From: Caenorhabditis elegans
Taxonomy: Eukaryota > Nematoda > Chromadorea > Rhabditida > Rhabditidae
NCBI RefSeq assembly: GCF_000002985.6
Contig: NC_003279.8
Span: 9,734,001 to 9,798,000, forward strand
Length of the DNA stretch: 64,000 nucleotides
Direction of reading: 5' to 3'
Within the stretch, counting starts at the first letter, position 1, and every line of letters starts with the position of its first letter. A program made the translations under genes and the position numbers. Of the stretch, positions 1 to 12,371 are shown piece after piece. The notes below the pieces were generated by a model. The model saw only the letters and a program-made list of their open reading frames with translations, was not told the DNA's origin and did no database searches.

Positions 1-3000
1 CTGGGACTGATAAGGATGTTCAAAGACTAATCCAAGCTCAAGTAGTTTTCTGCTTCTTCCTCTTGCACTTTGTTTGCCTGCCATTGAGGCAAAACTGTGC
101 GTTGGAATTTCTGTGTTGCATTTTTCATTTTGCTCTCCTGCGCGAGCGGCCACTTCTTCCTCCTCCTCCTCCTGCTTTTCACCCACCTTTTCCAAAGGTC
201 GTCAAGAAATGGGAGAGATGAAGAGAGAAACAAGAGAGAGTTGTGGAAAATACAGCGAACACAGACGCAGACTGATCAATCATAGACTTCCTCGGGGGGT
301 CTTTCCGAAAGACCACCATCAACACCACTACCGGCCGTTAATTATTATGCTTCCGGTATCTGGTGACCCTCTGGTGGTGAATATGACACACGTCATTTCT
401 AAATTGTGTCAATGGTTCCTTTTTACCGGACAACAATTCATTTGCATTGTCCTGATAGGAAACATCATGAATATTTATCTATGTTTATGTAGTTATATAT
501 TCTACATGTATCAGAGATAATCTAGATAATTGTATTGGACACAGTTGAAATTCTAATTAAGAATACAGTTTTGAAATTTTTTAATTTTTCCCAGAGAACT
601 TGATATGAGATAAAACCAAAAATCATGCGATGCCAGACTATTTCACCTGTTATTGCTATTCTATTTTTGGAAACTTACCTTTATTTCTTTGACGCATATT
701 ATTTGTGAATGATCTTTTGAAATGCAATCTGATTCTTATTGATGAAAACTTTAGTTCACAATATCGAAATTTCATTGGAAAAGATACATTTTTTGCTCAT
801 TTTGTAGCTATTTTCGAAACGAAAAAGTCTACAGAGTCCAAAGAAAATCGGTCTTTCTTATTTATTATTCTAACTGCAAGTACACAAAAGACGCTTGGCA
901 ACGTGTTGGAAGAAGCATAAATTGTTTCTACGGAGTTTTGAAAACGCGTCCATGTGGGCAGCACTTTTCTCTGTTCACTTACACACTCTTTGCCAAAAAA
1001 TGCTCTGACAAAAGAGCAAGATGCTATGTGTGTTTCTCCAGATGAGTAGTTTCGATGGATGGTTTTAATTAAAATCGAACCCTTTTTCTCTCTGCTTTTC
1101 TGCATCTTTCACATCTCCACTTGAATTTGTCTTTGCCTTCTGGAGCTCCAAATAGTGAGGAGCTCACAAGTGGCTCCGAGACGATGATGCTCCGTTGGAT
1201 AATGAAATAGTGTTTCTTGTGTTGCTTTAGCTTCAATATTTCATATGTCATACTAAATTCTAAGAGATTTTACATTAAAAAAAGAAAAGAAATTATATAT
1301 ATTTTTTCCTTCAAAAGTGACTCATCGAGTTACTTTGTCTCAATTCGAGGAAAATTTTCGAAAGAGTTTGATGAGGAATTTTAATGAGAACTTTGCCGGA
1401 AAAGTGACATGAATAGCCTCATCGTCCATGTTTTCCAGCACATTTCGGAAATGCAGAAAACAGGAATCGCGTGTGCTTCGGTGTCGAATATCCGTTTCAA
1501 ATTGGAATTCTGAATTTTCGATCTTCAAATTTCTAACTATAAGTCTGTCGTCGAATAGTGCATTAAAAATCATGTTTCCAAAAAAAGAAGTTGTGACGTT
1601 CCAATAACTTTTCCCGTTCCGTTAGTCATTATTTGTTTGTCTTCTCGTTTTGATTTGGCCCTTCGAATGCTCTCTGACTCAACTATAAACTCACATCTCT
1701 CATGTGGGCGCTTGCTCGTTCTATCATAAAATTGATAAGGGAAACTATACTGAAAAATGTATGTTTCTAGTTTCTTTTTTTGAATCGAGGCAGATTTTAA
1801 AACTCAAATAATAGAAATAGATCATAATGACCCAATATAACTGTAAAAAAGTTTATACAATTTTTTTTTTCAATTTTGCAAAAAAAATTAAATGACACCA
1901 TTTGGTGAAATCATAGAGTAAAAATCGATATAAACCGTTGTCGGAAAAAACTCCAGAAAACTTTGTGTGGTCTAATCAGCCATTTTAATTTTTTTTTTTG
2001 CAAAATCAAAAAAAAGTTACAAATTTTAAAACAGTTATAACCACTAAAAACCCACTATTACTCCTATATGTTACTCCAATTGATTTCAAATAAACTGTCG
2101 GATATTCTTCAATTCTGAAACGAGAAAACGTATCCGTCAAAAATCTTATGAATATTCAATGGATTCTCATAATTCATATCTTCTAGTAGTCACATTTCTG
2201 CTTTGACGTTTTTTTTTTCAATCGAATAAAAAACTGAACAATGGTTAGAACCTGAATTCTCTAAGTAGGTTAATCGTAATCTTGAAATAAATATTTTCCA
2301 ATCATTTTTAAGCCACAATTGCTTATCAATCACCATTTTTTCATGAAAATCTCTAATTTCTCTCTCATATAGAATAGTATCTAACTTCCTGTCGAAAAAA
2401 GATTCAATCTTTCATGATCACCCCGCTTCTCATGTTATCACGTGTCTACTGATGTTCCAATCAGTTCCCCTCTTCTCAACTTTATTTCTCAATTCAACAA
2501 AGGTCAATCTCGTGTCGTCGACGACGTTCTTCTCGTTTTCTCAAGCATCAGAACTACCAGAAATATTATTTTTTTTAGTTTTTTTAAAATCCTTCCATCA
2601 ATGTCCGTCGTCTCCTTTTCTCCTTCGTTTCTCCTTTTTGATTGTTTTTGCAAACAAGACACGCATGTTCGTCTCAAGAGCCACACCACTACCGCCGGTC
2701 GACGCAAGGGAGCTCCCAGAGAGCATTCTTTTTTGTCTTTTCTCCCATCAGCAACAACTTACACCGGTTAAACGCGTTTTTTTGTGCCCCTAAACGGAAC
2801 TTATTGAAAATCAGAGCTTTAGAGACAAGGGTGTGGTTTTTTTTGAATTTTCTAATAATCGAAAAACGAAAAAGTTTCGATTTTGATTTTAAAAACTTAT
2901 AAATTCATCATCGATATTTGCAAATTTTCTTTAATTTTTCACAGTTTCTGAAGAAAATGTTATCAAAATCTTGTAAAAGTTTGAATTCATTTGTAAAATT

Positions 3001-6000
3001 ACAAAAAAATTCAAAAAGTGAAATCGAAACATTTTAAGTTATTTTCGGTAACGTCCGAAAAACTGAAAACCCTGAAAAAATATTTTTTTTTTTCGATTTT
3101 TCAATAAATTATATCCGAGTGTTAACCTTTTTTGGAGATAAATAAGTTTTTCTGATGAACATTTAAAAAATCTTTTGAAAATTCGTATTTCTTCGTAAAT
3201 TAAAAAAATTCTGAAAAACCTAAATTCAAATAAATATAATTTCGGTTTTCGAAAATTGCCCTAAAAATTTTTTGTAATTTTTTATTTAAAAAAGTTATTA
3301 GTTTTCGAGTTTTTTTTTAAATTTTCTGATCTCAAAAAATCACTCTCAAAACTAAATTTTTCGTGAATAACCTCAAAATGTTGAAAAAAAAAACGTTCAA
3401 CATTGTTTTTTCAATGTTAAGCAACATATGATGTTCAAACTTTGCTCGAATTTCAGATTTCGCAACAATAAAAACTCTATATAAATATACCGTTGCTCTT
3501 ACAAACTCTGCGTCTCTTGTCATCATCATTGATCTCTTGAAACTTTTCTTGAATAGCCAATAAGGGAAATCATCCATCTATCGGGAGAGAGTCGTCTCAA
3601 ATTTCCGGAGGAAAGACCACCTTTTGATATAAACTCTTACTCTCTCTTTCTTTCTTTCTTTTTTCATTTATTTTCTGTTTTTGCTTCATCTTTTTCTCTT
3701 TTTCACCTCTTCCTTCATTATTTCTCAATTTATTTGATGAAAAGATCTCATTAAAAATTGGCCGCTTCTAGTTATTTTTTATTTCTAATTTCTTTCTAAA
3801 TTTCAAAACTTTATTGTTTCAGATTGGCACTTGGAGACATATCGGGGATTTCAAGGGAACGAAAGAAGAAAAGATACATTATATTTGTAAGTTGATTCTC
3901 TTTTTAAAATTAAACAAAAAACCATTAAAAATTGAAGAAAAAAAAAAGATAATTTGCGAATTTTTGCTATTTTCGATCTAAAAATACCGTACCCGGTCTT
4001 GACAAGAAAATTACTCTTAAATACAAAAGGATGTGCGCCTTTAAAGAGTACTGTAATTTCAAAATTTCGATGCTGTAGAATTTTCATCGATTTTAAAAGC
4101 TTTCCTTTAATAAATTTTTTAAAACTAAAATAAAAAACATTAAAGTTAGATTTCAATAAATAAATAAGTAAATTTTTACCCAAAAACCATTAAAAAATTA
4201 AAAATTTCGAAGTAACGAAAGTTTGAAACTACAGTACCCTTTAAAGGCTCACATTCATTTGTATTTAGCAAAAATTGTCGTGTTGAGACCAAATGCCGTA
4301 TTTTAAGCGCAAAATTACGTTTCTCTTTTCTGGTATGCCGTTTCCGATTTAAAACATAATTATTACGAAATTTAAAGTTTGAAAATTAGCTAAAAATAGT
4401 CTCAGCCAGAAAAAATCACATATAAACCTGAATATTCAATTATTTATTCTCTTAATTTCCATCTTTATTTCCTTTATTTCCTCCCTACACCCGCTCTCAA
4501 TCTCCAATAAAAGAATGAGAAAAATGCGGTTTTCATGCCCCCGTATCGATGAAAACTGAATGGAAGGAAACGATGATAAGAGACGGTTTGACATGATAAT
4601 GATGGCCAATTGATAGGAGAATCAGAGAGAATAAGAATATTCAAGAGAGTAAAGAAATCACACACCCTCAACATTTTCGCATAGAATTGATTAATCGATG
4701 AGTTTGCAAATATGAGCATAAATAGGTTAATGTTTCTATTAATTTATAGAAAATTGAGTGTTTAGTGCTCTTTTATTGCTGTGCTCAATTTTTATTTTTC
4801 GAAATATATGAAAAATAGCCATTTTTCGGTTTTTTCAGGAATTTTTTAAATTGGAAAATTAATTTACAATGAAACCATAGAAAAATTAAAAATTCGGTGA
4901 TTAAAAAAAACATTTCTTTAAAATATAGGAAAAATACTGGATGTTGCTGAAATTTCGAATTAAAAAAAAACAAGAAAAATTGAAAATCATTTGTCGTTTT
5001 TTTTAATGTTCAAAAGTTAAAATGATTTCCAATATACCGTCCTATCTTTGCTTTTTAAAGATTTTTCTAACTTTAACATTAACATTTTCGAGAATCTATT
5101 TCCCTGACGTTTTCTGTACATTTTTTTTTTCGATTTTCCAAACATTAGAAAATCGGGCGAAAGTTTCTAAAAACTAACTATATTTCAAAAAACCTAAATT
5201 TTGAGACATTGAAGGCTGAAAAATCAAAAATTCACACCAAAATTCAAACGCATAATTTATCAAACTTAGTTTTTCGACAATTGGATACAATTATTTTTGG
5301 TAATTTCAGAAATCCCTTCCTAACTTTATTTACTAGTTTATAGTACTAGTTGTTTGTCTCAATACTTTTAATTGTTTGTTTTTTCGAACTTTGATTGATC
5401 TTTTGGCATCTTAAAAAGTCATTTGTCGTTTGAAATGCGATCAAAACACACTTTTATCATTGAATTCTTCTTCCTCTTCTTTTTTTCCATTTTTCCTATT
5501 GTCTTTTAAGCTTTATCACTCTATCTCTCTCTTCATTTTCTCAGCTGGCCGGTCCTTGAGCTGTGATCGGTTGTGGCACGTAGACTCCGCCACCATCATC
5601 ACCGATCGACCAATGTGTGATAGTGGACCCTTTGGAAGTGTTGCATTCAATAAAAGAGAGAGTGAAGAGAGGCAGAGAGATAGCAGTTTTGTGATGAAAG
5701 GGATCCCGAGAAGTGTGCAAAGAGAGAAGAAGATGTGATCCGAGTGGTTTTTTGCACGTCCGGTGTCATTTTCGTAAGGTCCCGCGAATTGTTGTTTTAG
5801 TATTGAAAATATGTGAATATACTCTTTCTTTATTTCTTTACAAAAAGAAAAAAAATGTCCAATTTTTGTTCAAAAATTCCAAATTTTACTACTAAATAGG
5901 ATACTGTCTTAAATTTATTTTTGCTAAAATATTATACATGAAAGATAAATTAGGAATATTTGAATGGAAAACGATGAAAATCGTGTAAAGGAACGAGAAT

Positions 6001-6683
6001 TTGACTTTAAACTACTCTTTAAAGGCGCACATCATTTTTGATTTAACAAAAATTTGTCGTGATGACACCGTGTACCGTAGTTTTTGACGCAAAATTTCGC
6101 GATTTTGTGAGTTTGGGAGTGCGGGAGCGCGGGATCTAAATTGTTCTACAAGTCTACAGAAGCAGTTTTGATTTTAAAGATTCATTTTTTTTAAATAAAC
6201 ATGGAATTTTATTAAGAGTACTTGATCACTCTGGACTCTTATGGTTTTCAATCATCTCAGTTTCCGTTCTCTCATGATTTCCGGTCATTTTGATCGAAAC
6301 AAGAAACCTTTTTCCTTTCTCCACTTTTGTTTCCTTCAGCAGCTTCCTTCTCAAATTGTGTATATTTCGGATTGAAATGTACTCTTTCCTTTCTCTTTTC
6401 ATCTTTTCTCCTCTATATGTTCAGCATCATCATTGTCTTTGATTTGATATGATTCATTGGCGTGCTTTTTGAATATCAATTAATTTTTGCAAAATTTAAG
6501 ATTTAAAATTTATTTTTCATAACTCTCAATAATTTCAGAAACTTCATCAATATCAATGAATCTGCTTTGGTCTGGCTGAATTCCTTGTCAAGAGTTTAGA
6601 ACCATTTGAGCTCAGCTCAGTGTGAGTTTCAAGAAAATATAAACAAATTTCATTGTGTTTTTTTTCCAGAAAAAAGTTTAAAA
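1..6683. other. Non-coding region upstream of the PPP1R16-like gene
   Basis: No ORF here has coding character; the open frames are pyrimidine-rich or AT-rich chance frames. Two stretches have splice signals on both sides and no long frame, and could be 5' leader exons of the gene starting at 6684: about 3823-3887 (after TTTCAG, before GTAAGT) and about 6539-6619 (after TTTCAG, before GTGAGT). The 6539-6619 stretch lies just upstream of the acceptor preceding the start codon. Arms of the dispersed palindromic repeat lie at 3980-4305 and 5985-6095. Leader exons are inference from splice signals only. Confidence 0.5.
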
Positions 6684-9463
6684 ATGGATCACTCGGAGCT
6701 CATCGCCGAGCTGCCCGAGATCGAGAGAATGACGGCTCAGGAGAGAATAGCTCTTGCAAGGTTTGTGGATTTTTAATTGAAAAATCAGTTTTTTTGGATT
6801 TTCTAAAAATTGATCCAAAAAGGCTGAGAGTATTTTTGAAACTTCTTTTATAAAATAAAATGACGGTCACAAATTTTGCCTTTCTCTGAGCGGCCGAAAG
6901 TTAATTTTTATTTAATTATACAATTAAAAATATAATATTGTTAACCTACTTTGCGCATTTCGGTGTTTAAACGGCGGAATTTATTTTATTTTATTTTTTG
7001 AGAATTTTCAATAGGTTATCTATTACCCAGATACGAAATTTTGCGATGTCGTACCCAAAAATACGGTACCCAGTCTCCACACAAAATGTTCATTAAATGC
7101 AAAAAGTTTATCCCTACTAAGAGTACTTCTATTTCAACCTCTTGTTTCTGCGAAATTCTCATTTTCATTTTTAATACCTAGCAGTAGCCTTGACCCCATG
7201 AAAACTTTGAAAAGACAATAAAAATTTCGCAGCAATGAGGAGTTGAGACTACAGTACTCTTTCGAGGCAAAAATCTCAAATTTTCTTTTGTTGCCAGGTT
7301 GAGCATACTTGAGAAATAAATATGATGCTACTCCACCTTAAAAAAATAAGTCTAAAATTGAAATATTTCAGAGATCGTCGGCGATTACAACTTCGTCGAA
7401 ACGATGAACGAGAACGAGCCCTTCCGCCGCCTCGACCGCGACGTCAACGCCTTCATTTTGCAGCTGAAGTAGAATTATTGGAGGCGACGTGTCGAGCGGA
7501 TTATGCAGAAGTCGAACGGTTACTCAACGATAATGCGAATCCAAATCTTCATAATGATGATGGTTTAACACCTTTACATCAATGTGCCATCGATGATAAT
7601 CAACAAATTATGTTATTGCTCCTGGAACGCGGTGCAAATGTAAATGCGCAAGACACTGAGCAATGGACACCTCTGCATGCGGCAGCATGTTGTGCTCATA
7701 TTAATATTGTAAAAATTCTTATTCAAGCTGGTGCCAATTTATTAGCAGTTAATGCAGAAGGTAATATGCCATACGATATATGTGATCATGAAGAAACTCT
7801 TGATGTAATTGAAAGTGAAATGGCTGCAAGAGGAATTACACAATCTTATATTGATGAAATGCGTGGTGCACCTGAAAAGGCTATGCTTGATGATATGAAA
7901 ATGTTACATCAACAAGGACGAGAGCTTGATGCACGAGCACCTGATGGATCAACTTATGTAAGTTTTCAATTTAAAATTTGCAAAAAAAATTACTTGAGAA
8001 TTTAGTTATTTACATAAGTATATCGTTATTTTGAAATATGGGAAAACTCTGAATTCCTTTATACTTTAAAATAAAAAAGGTCAATTGGTCCAAAATGAAG
8101 CACTTCAGCAAAAATTTGAAAATATTTGCAAAAAAAAAAACAGAACTTCTCCTCGAGGAGTACACGAGCTACGTAAATCGACACATGGCTATTTTAGAGG
8201 TTTACATGATTTTACGGTCATTCTTCTATTTTCAAATATGAACGCAAATAGAATTATTGTAAAAAATTAAATATTAAATTTTGAAAAATATCGAAAAAAA
8301 AGAACCACAAACTATAGTTCGTGATTCTTTTTTCAAAGATGTACATTATTTTAATATTTTCAGCTCCATGTGGCATCTGCAAATGGATATTACGATGTTG
8401 CTGCATTTCTTCTCACTTGTTCAGTTTCTCCATTGATCCGAGACAATGATTTCTGGCAACCTGTACACGCAGCCGCATGTTGGGCACAACCAGATCTCAT
8501 CGAACTTCTGTGTCAGTACGGAGGTGATATTCATGCAAAGACGAAGAACGGCGAAACGCCAATGGATTTATGTGAAGATATGTCAACGAAACAAGTAATA
8601 TCTCAATTGGTACAAACAGAAGCACGACGACGTAGACTTGCATTCGGAGTTCGTGATTCGAGACGGCAAAGTAAGAAAAGGAAGAAGTTTGAGTCACCAC
8701 AACAAGGAGCAACAACTGGAGATAATCCATTCTCAGCTCGTGGAGCTATTCGTCGTCAATCATTACGTGATCGAAGTGGTCTTACACCTGCTAGAATTGA
8801 AGCACAAAAAGAAGGAGCTGATATTCTTAGAACGTGGTCGAAAGAAGATGTTTCTGCTGATGTACATTCTTCTCAAGGATCTCTTCAACATCAACGAGAA
8901 TCTCCGAGCAAACGTGTGCTCAAAGTAAGTTGAAAAACTAAAAAAGAGATTGCATCATCTGTGTAAGTATTATTTCCAGAGTTCACAGAATAAACAAGCG
9001 AAGCCAATGTCACCGGATGAGTGGCTGAGGAAACTCGAAACAAATGCAGATGACGATTTGGATACAACGCCGAAAAGAAGTGGAAGTACAAGAAGACGAC
9101 AAAAGAAAGGTGATTTTCTTTTTCCTTAAAAAAAAACTATTTTGATTTTTCTGTGTGCATGATTTCGAAAACCAAAAATCTTTTTTTTTTCTAAAATGAA
9201 AAAAAGCGAAAGAATTGTTTTTTTTTGCCAAAAAGAGATGAGAAATATCTTATATAATATCATTCTCCCGGATCGGTACTATAAAAATGTTTTGTTCACT
9301 ATAAAAGTTAGAAAAAAATCTGGAATCTGAAAATGAAATCAAAAAGACCAATTTGAAAAACCACGAAATTATCATCATTTTTTCAGTTCCAGGAGACATG
9401 TCCGATTCCCGAAATGGTGATGTTAGAAGACAAAAGTCAACGTGTTGCTGTGTGATATGCTGA
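6684..9463 (+). CDS. PPP1R16A/B (MYPT3/TIMAP)-like PP1 targeting subunit, ankyrin repeats, CaaX end
   Basis: Five exons in phase (6684-6760, 7372-7957, 8364-8924, 8980-9109, 9387-9463) give 476 aa. The start MDHSELIAELPEIERMTAQE matches the N-terminus of vertebrate PPP1R16 proteins, which target PP1 catalytic subunit to membranes. Ankyrin repeats follow (about residues 58-300), including TPLHAAACCAHINIVKIL and the family-specific run NAEGNMPYDICDHEETLD. RLHF (residues 52-55) sits where relatives carry the RVxF-type PP1-docking motif; leucine at the valine position is unusual. The C-terminal half is basic and Ser-rich. It ends CCCVIC, whose last four residues form a CaaX prenylation box with extra cysteines before it, as in mammalian PPP1R16. 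The start was chosen by homology; a TTTCCAG acceptor lies 16 bp upstream. I see no operon partner. Identity is firm; the exact worm gene name is not recalled. Confidence 0.92.
7060..7300. repeat. Copy of dispersed palindromic repeat (intronic)
   Basis: The left part holds a GTACCCAGTCTCCAC-like stretch and GAGTACTTCTATTTCAA. The right part holds its complement, TTGAGACTACAGTACTCTTTCGAGGC. This is a degenerate copy of the inverted-repeat family seen throughout the window, inside intron 1 of the PPP1R16-like gene. Confidence 0.6.
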
Positions 9464-10241
9464 ATCTCCGCCCCGATTGTCCAGTTTCCAAATAGGTCCC
9501 AAATCACTCCTGGGTACTGAGTACCTTGACGACAAGCACATTTTCAACGTTTTGTCAATGTTCAATGTTTATGTCTAAAAATCTTCTCTTCAATTCAAAA
9601 ATCAACACAAAAAACCCCAACTAACGTTACCAACTCCCAACAAAATGGATTTCAATTACGGTTACAATCTTCGCTGTCTCTAGTATATTCTGAAATTTTC
9701 TTGTTTTTTCTTTCTGTTCATCTAGTTCACTGTGTCCTGTCACTTGTTTTTCCATGTTCTATACGCATTGTATGTCCCCTCAAATCATTTCTCTACTGTG
9801 ATCGCCGCCTTCTCTCTCCGAACTTTGGTCATTTTCTCTTAAAACGTTTAGTCCCAAATCTATATATTTATATATGTATTTCTTTTATCGAAATGTGTAA
9901 GACCTCTTGATATATCCATATTTTCTGCTGATAATTCTAAAACGGTTGTGAACTGTCTAATTGCTTCTTGAAAACCCCCAAAAATCCTTCACCTTTCTCT
10001 CTAAATTTCTCCTCACATTTATGACAGAATTTGTTTGTTTTCGAATTTTCTTCTTCCATCAAAAATTATTTTGTTACTTATGTGGATTGATATAGACTTT
10101 TACTTTAAAACAAAAGAGTCAATGAATATTTATTCAAAGTTTAAAACGTCCAATACGCGATTACATCGGAAAAAACGACAAAAAAAAGAATTAATTTATT
10201 TTCAACTTCCCAAGATTTAAAAATTAGTATTGCTTTTTAAC
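9464..10241. other. Intergenic region after the PPP1R16-like gene
   Basis: This should contain the 3'UTR of the upstream gene. It is AT- and pyrimidine-rich, and I see no coding exon or RNA gene. Confidence 0.5.
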
Positions 10242-11968
10242 ATGGTGAGTATTAGGCCATTTTCGCCGAAGAAATACGGTGCTGGGTCTAGAGACGACAA
10301 TTTTTTGGTGAATGTGAAAAGGTATGCACCTTTGAAGGGTACTGTAGAGTACTGTAATATATTTCGATAAAACCGTTAAAAAATTTTTTTTAAATTACTT
10401 GATCGTCGACGCAATCGCCTGGTTGCTGTCGCCCATCGGACCATCTCTGCATTTCCACTTGGCCCGGTGCCAAAACCTTCGGTCGTGGGTCTCGAAGCGC
10501 ACGCGATTACGGTAAGGGGCGTGGTTTGAAATATCAAACCTAGAAAATAGCGTTACAAGTCGAAAGCGAGTAAAACTGAACGGTTTTGAACGAAATAAAA
10601 TGTTAGAAATATCAGAAAAATTAATGGAACAATAATAATATTATTATTGTTAATAATTACTCGATTAGTGTGAGAAATTGGGGCATGTCATAAAAACCCA
10701 AATTACGGGTACTAACATAATTTCGGATTATATAATTATTGATTATAAAACTCGTACATAACAATAAACACATAATGTTTTACAAATTATGAGAAAAACC
10801 ATGAAAAATCGATGAAACATCCGCAAGAACTAGAGTTTGAAACTACAGTACTTTTTAAAGACGCACACCCTTTTTTCCTTCGACATAAGTCTGTCGTTTC
10901 GAGTCCCCTGGGTGCCCAGTACCGTATTTTTTACAAAGATTCGCGTCTGGCTTTTATGTCAAATTTTATTTCAGGAGGATTTCTTACAACTTGTTGTGAA
11001 ATGTTTTCCAATTGCAACATTTATAGTATTCATTACATCATGTGTATGGTAGTTTCTTTATTTCAAAAATGAATTTCTCATTTTCAGACAAGTAAACCAC
11101 AAAAAACCGAAACAATTTCCTCGTCGCAGTCAGTGACAGAATCATCTGAAGAATCTGAAAAAGAAGCAATAATCATAGAAACGAAGAATCCTTTGATGCT
11201 CGATGATGTGATTTCCGAAGACAGAAACGTCGCATGTGGCAACCAGAAAGATTCCAGCAAATCAGCTGAAACTGCAGAAAAGAAAAAAGAAGAATCGAAA
11301 GCAGAACAAGAATTCATTTTAGATGAAACCAATCCACATTTTGCATTTCTTCTTGCTGGAGAAAATCGAGATCAAGCTCAAACATTTTTGCATGGAAAAA
11401 TTGCATATGAGCATTCGAATGCATTTCAGTGGGCAATGAAGAAACGATTGGCTTTTGATGAAGGATGCTGGAAGCACTTGAGCCGCAGAATTGGAGCTAT
11501 TAGAGCAGAGGTATTACTCAGATTTTGAATACGGTAACCGGTCTCGTAACTAACATAAATGTTTTATACAAGACTGAAAAAAGTGTGTGCACCTTTAAGA
11601 AGTACACAAGTTTCAACGTTTCCACTTTATAGTCTTTCTAAACAATGTTTTTTTTTCAAAAGAAATAAACAACAAATAATGGAAACTACAGTACTTCTTA
11701 AAGGCGCATATTCTTTTTTGCAGCCATCAAAAAATATTTTTGATCGTTTTTCGAGACAGGGTACTGTGTTTCTGCGGATTTTATAATCAATAATTGCAGG
11801 GATTTGAAGTAAGAGTGAATACGCGCCAAGCAAGGGAGAATAAGCAAAAGTCTTTTTTTTAATTGTTTATATTTTCTTACAATGAATAATTTCAGTGCTG
11901 ATCGTGAAACGAAAATCGATGCAGTATTCAATAAATATGCAAGGGGAAAAAAGAAGAGTGGAGAGTGA
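10242..11968 (+). CDS. Unrecognised single-pass membrane protein
   Basis: Four exons join in phase: 10975-11043, 11088-11510, 11800-11849, 11896-11968. The best start found is an isolated ATG at 10242-10244 directly before a GTGAGT donor, giving a one-codon first exon and about 205 aa. The N-terminus is EDFLQLVVKCF followed by a hydrophobic stretch ending FIVFITSC, one membrane segment or signal anchor. A Ser/Glu-rich acidic linker follows (SSEESEKEAIIIETK). A conserved-looking block then starts NPHFAFLLAGENRDQAQTF and includes AFQWAMKKRLAFDEGCWKHL, and the protein ends with a basic tail (ARGKKKSGE). The donor at 11850 (GTCTTT) is weak but keeps frame. I do not recognise a family. The main exons are convincing; the start is uncertain because the first intron is full of repeats. 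Confidence 0.6.
10265..10945. repeat. Palindromic repeat copy interrupted by other sequence
   Basis: The left arm (about 10265-10385) contains a GGTCTAGAGACGACAA-like end and GCACCTTTGAAGGGTACTGTAG. The right arm (about 10795-10945) contains CTACAGTACTTTTTAAAGACG and a matching GTCGTTTCGAG end. About 400 bp lies between them, including a GC-richer block at 10400-10530, suggesting a nested insertion into an older copy. Confidence 0.6.
11528..11790. repeat. Copy of dispersed palindromic repeat (intronic)
   Basis: Two inverted arms are visible: GCACCTTTAAGAAGTAC near 11590 and GTACTTCTTAAAGGCGC near 11690. GGTCTCG and CGAGACAGG ends lie outside them. It sits in an intron of the unrecognised membrane-protein gene. 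Confidence 0.65.
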
Positions 11969-12371
11969 ACGAATATATTGTTTATCCAAAATGAATATTT
12001 ATATATTTATCAAACGATAGTATTTATACAGTTTCAATTAATTGAATCGATTTTGAGCTCTACACTGATCAGTTATTCTTCCAGCTGTTGGATAGATACT
12101 CCCAATGTACACCTGAAAAAAAAACCTATTATATCGTTATTTTGTGTAATTGTATGTTGTAAAATAGAGAAAATATACAACATTTAAGAAGGTTCTATAA
12201 TTTTTCAGCAGATATATTCGGCCTATTTAGCATAATTATTTTCGGACTGTTGTTTATCATTTGGGTAAAAAACCTAGTCTCAACTCTACTTGAAACGTTA
12301 TCTTTCAAATGTTATGTTTTTTTTGTGAAATCTAAAAGTGATCTCCTATAGTTTTTTTTAATAGAAGAAGT
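11969..12371. other. Convergent intergenic gap
   Basis: This is the gap between two convergent genes and presumably holds both 3'UTRs. It is AT-rich and I see nothing else in it. Confidence 0.5.

Noticed and set aside
10400-10530. GC-richer block considered as a tRNA or other small RNA
   Set aside because: No cloverleaf or A/B box pattern could be fitted; it lies within an interrupted repeat.
10812-11072. Open frames starting at 10812 and 10837 that run into the membrane-protein exon
   Set aside because: Their first halves are repeat-arm sequence, and the acceptor at 10974 marks the true exon start.
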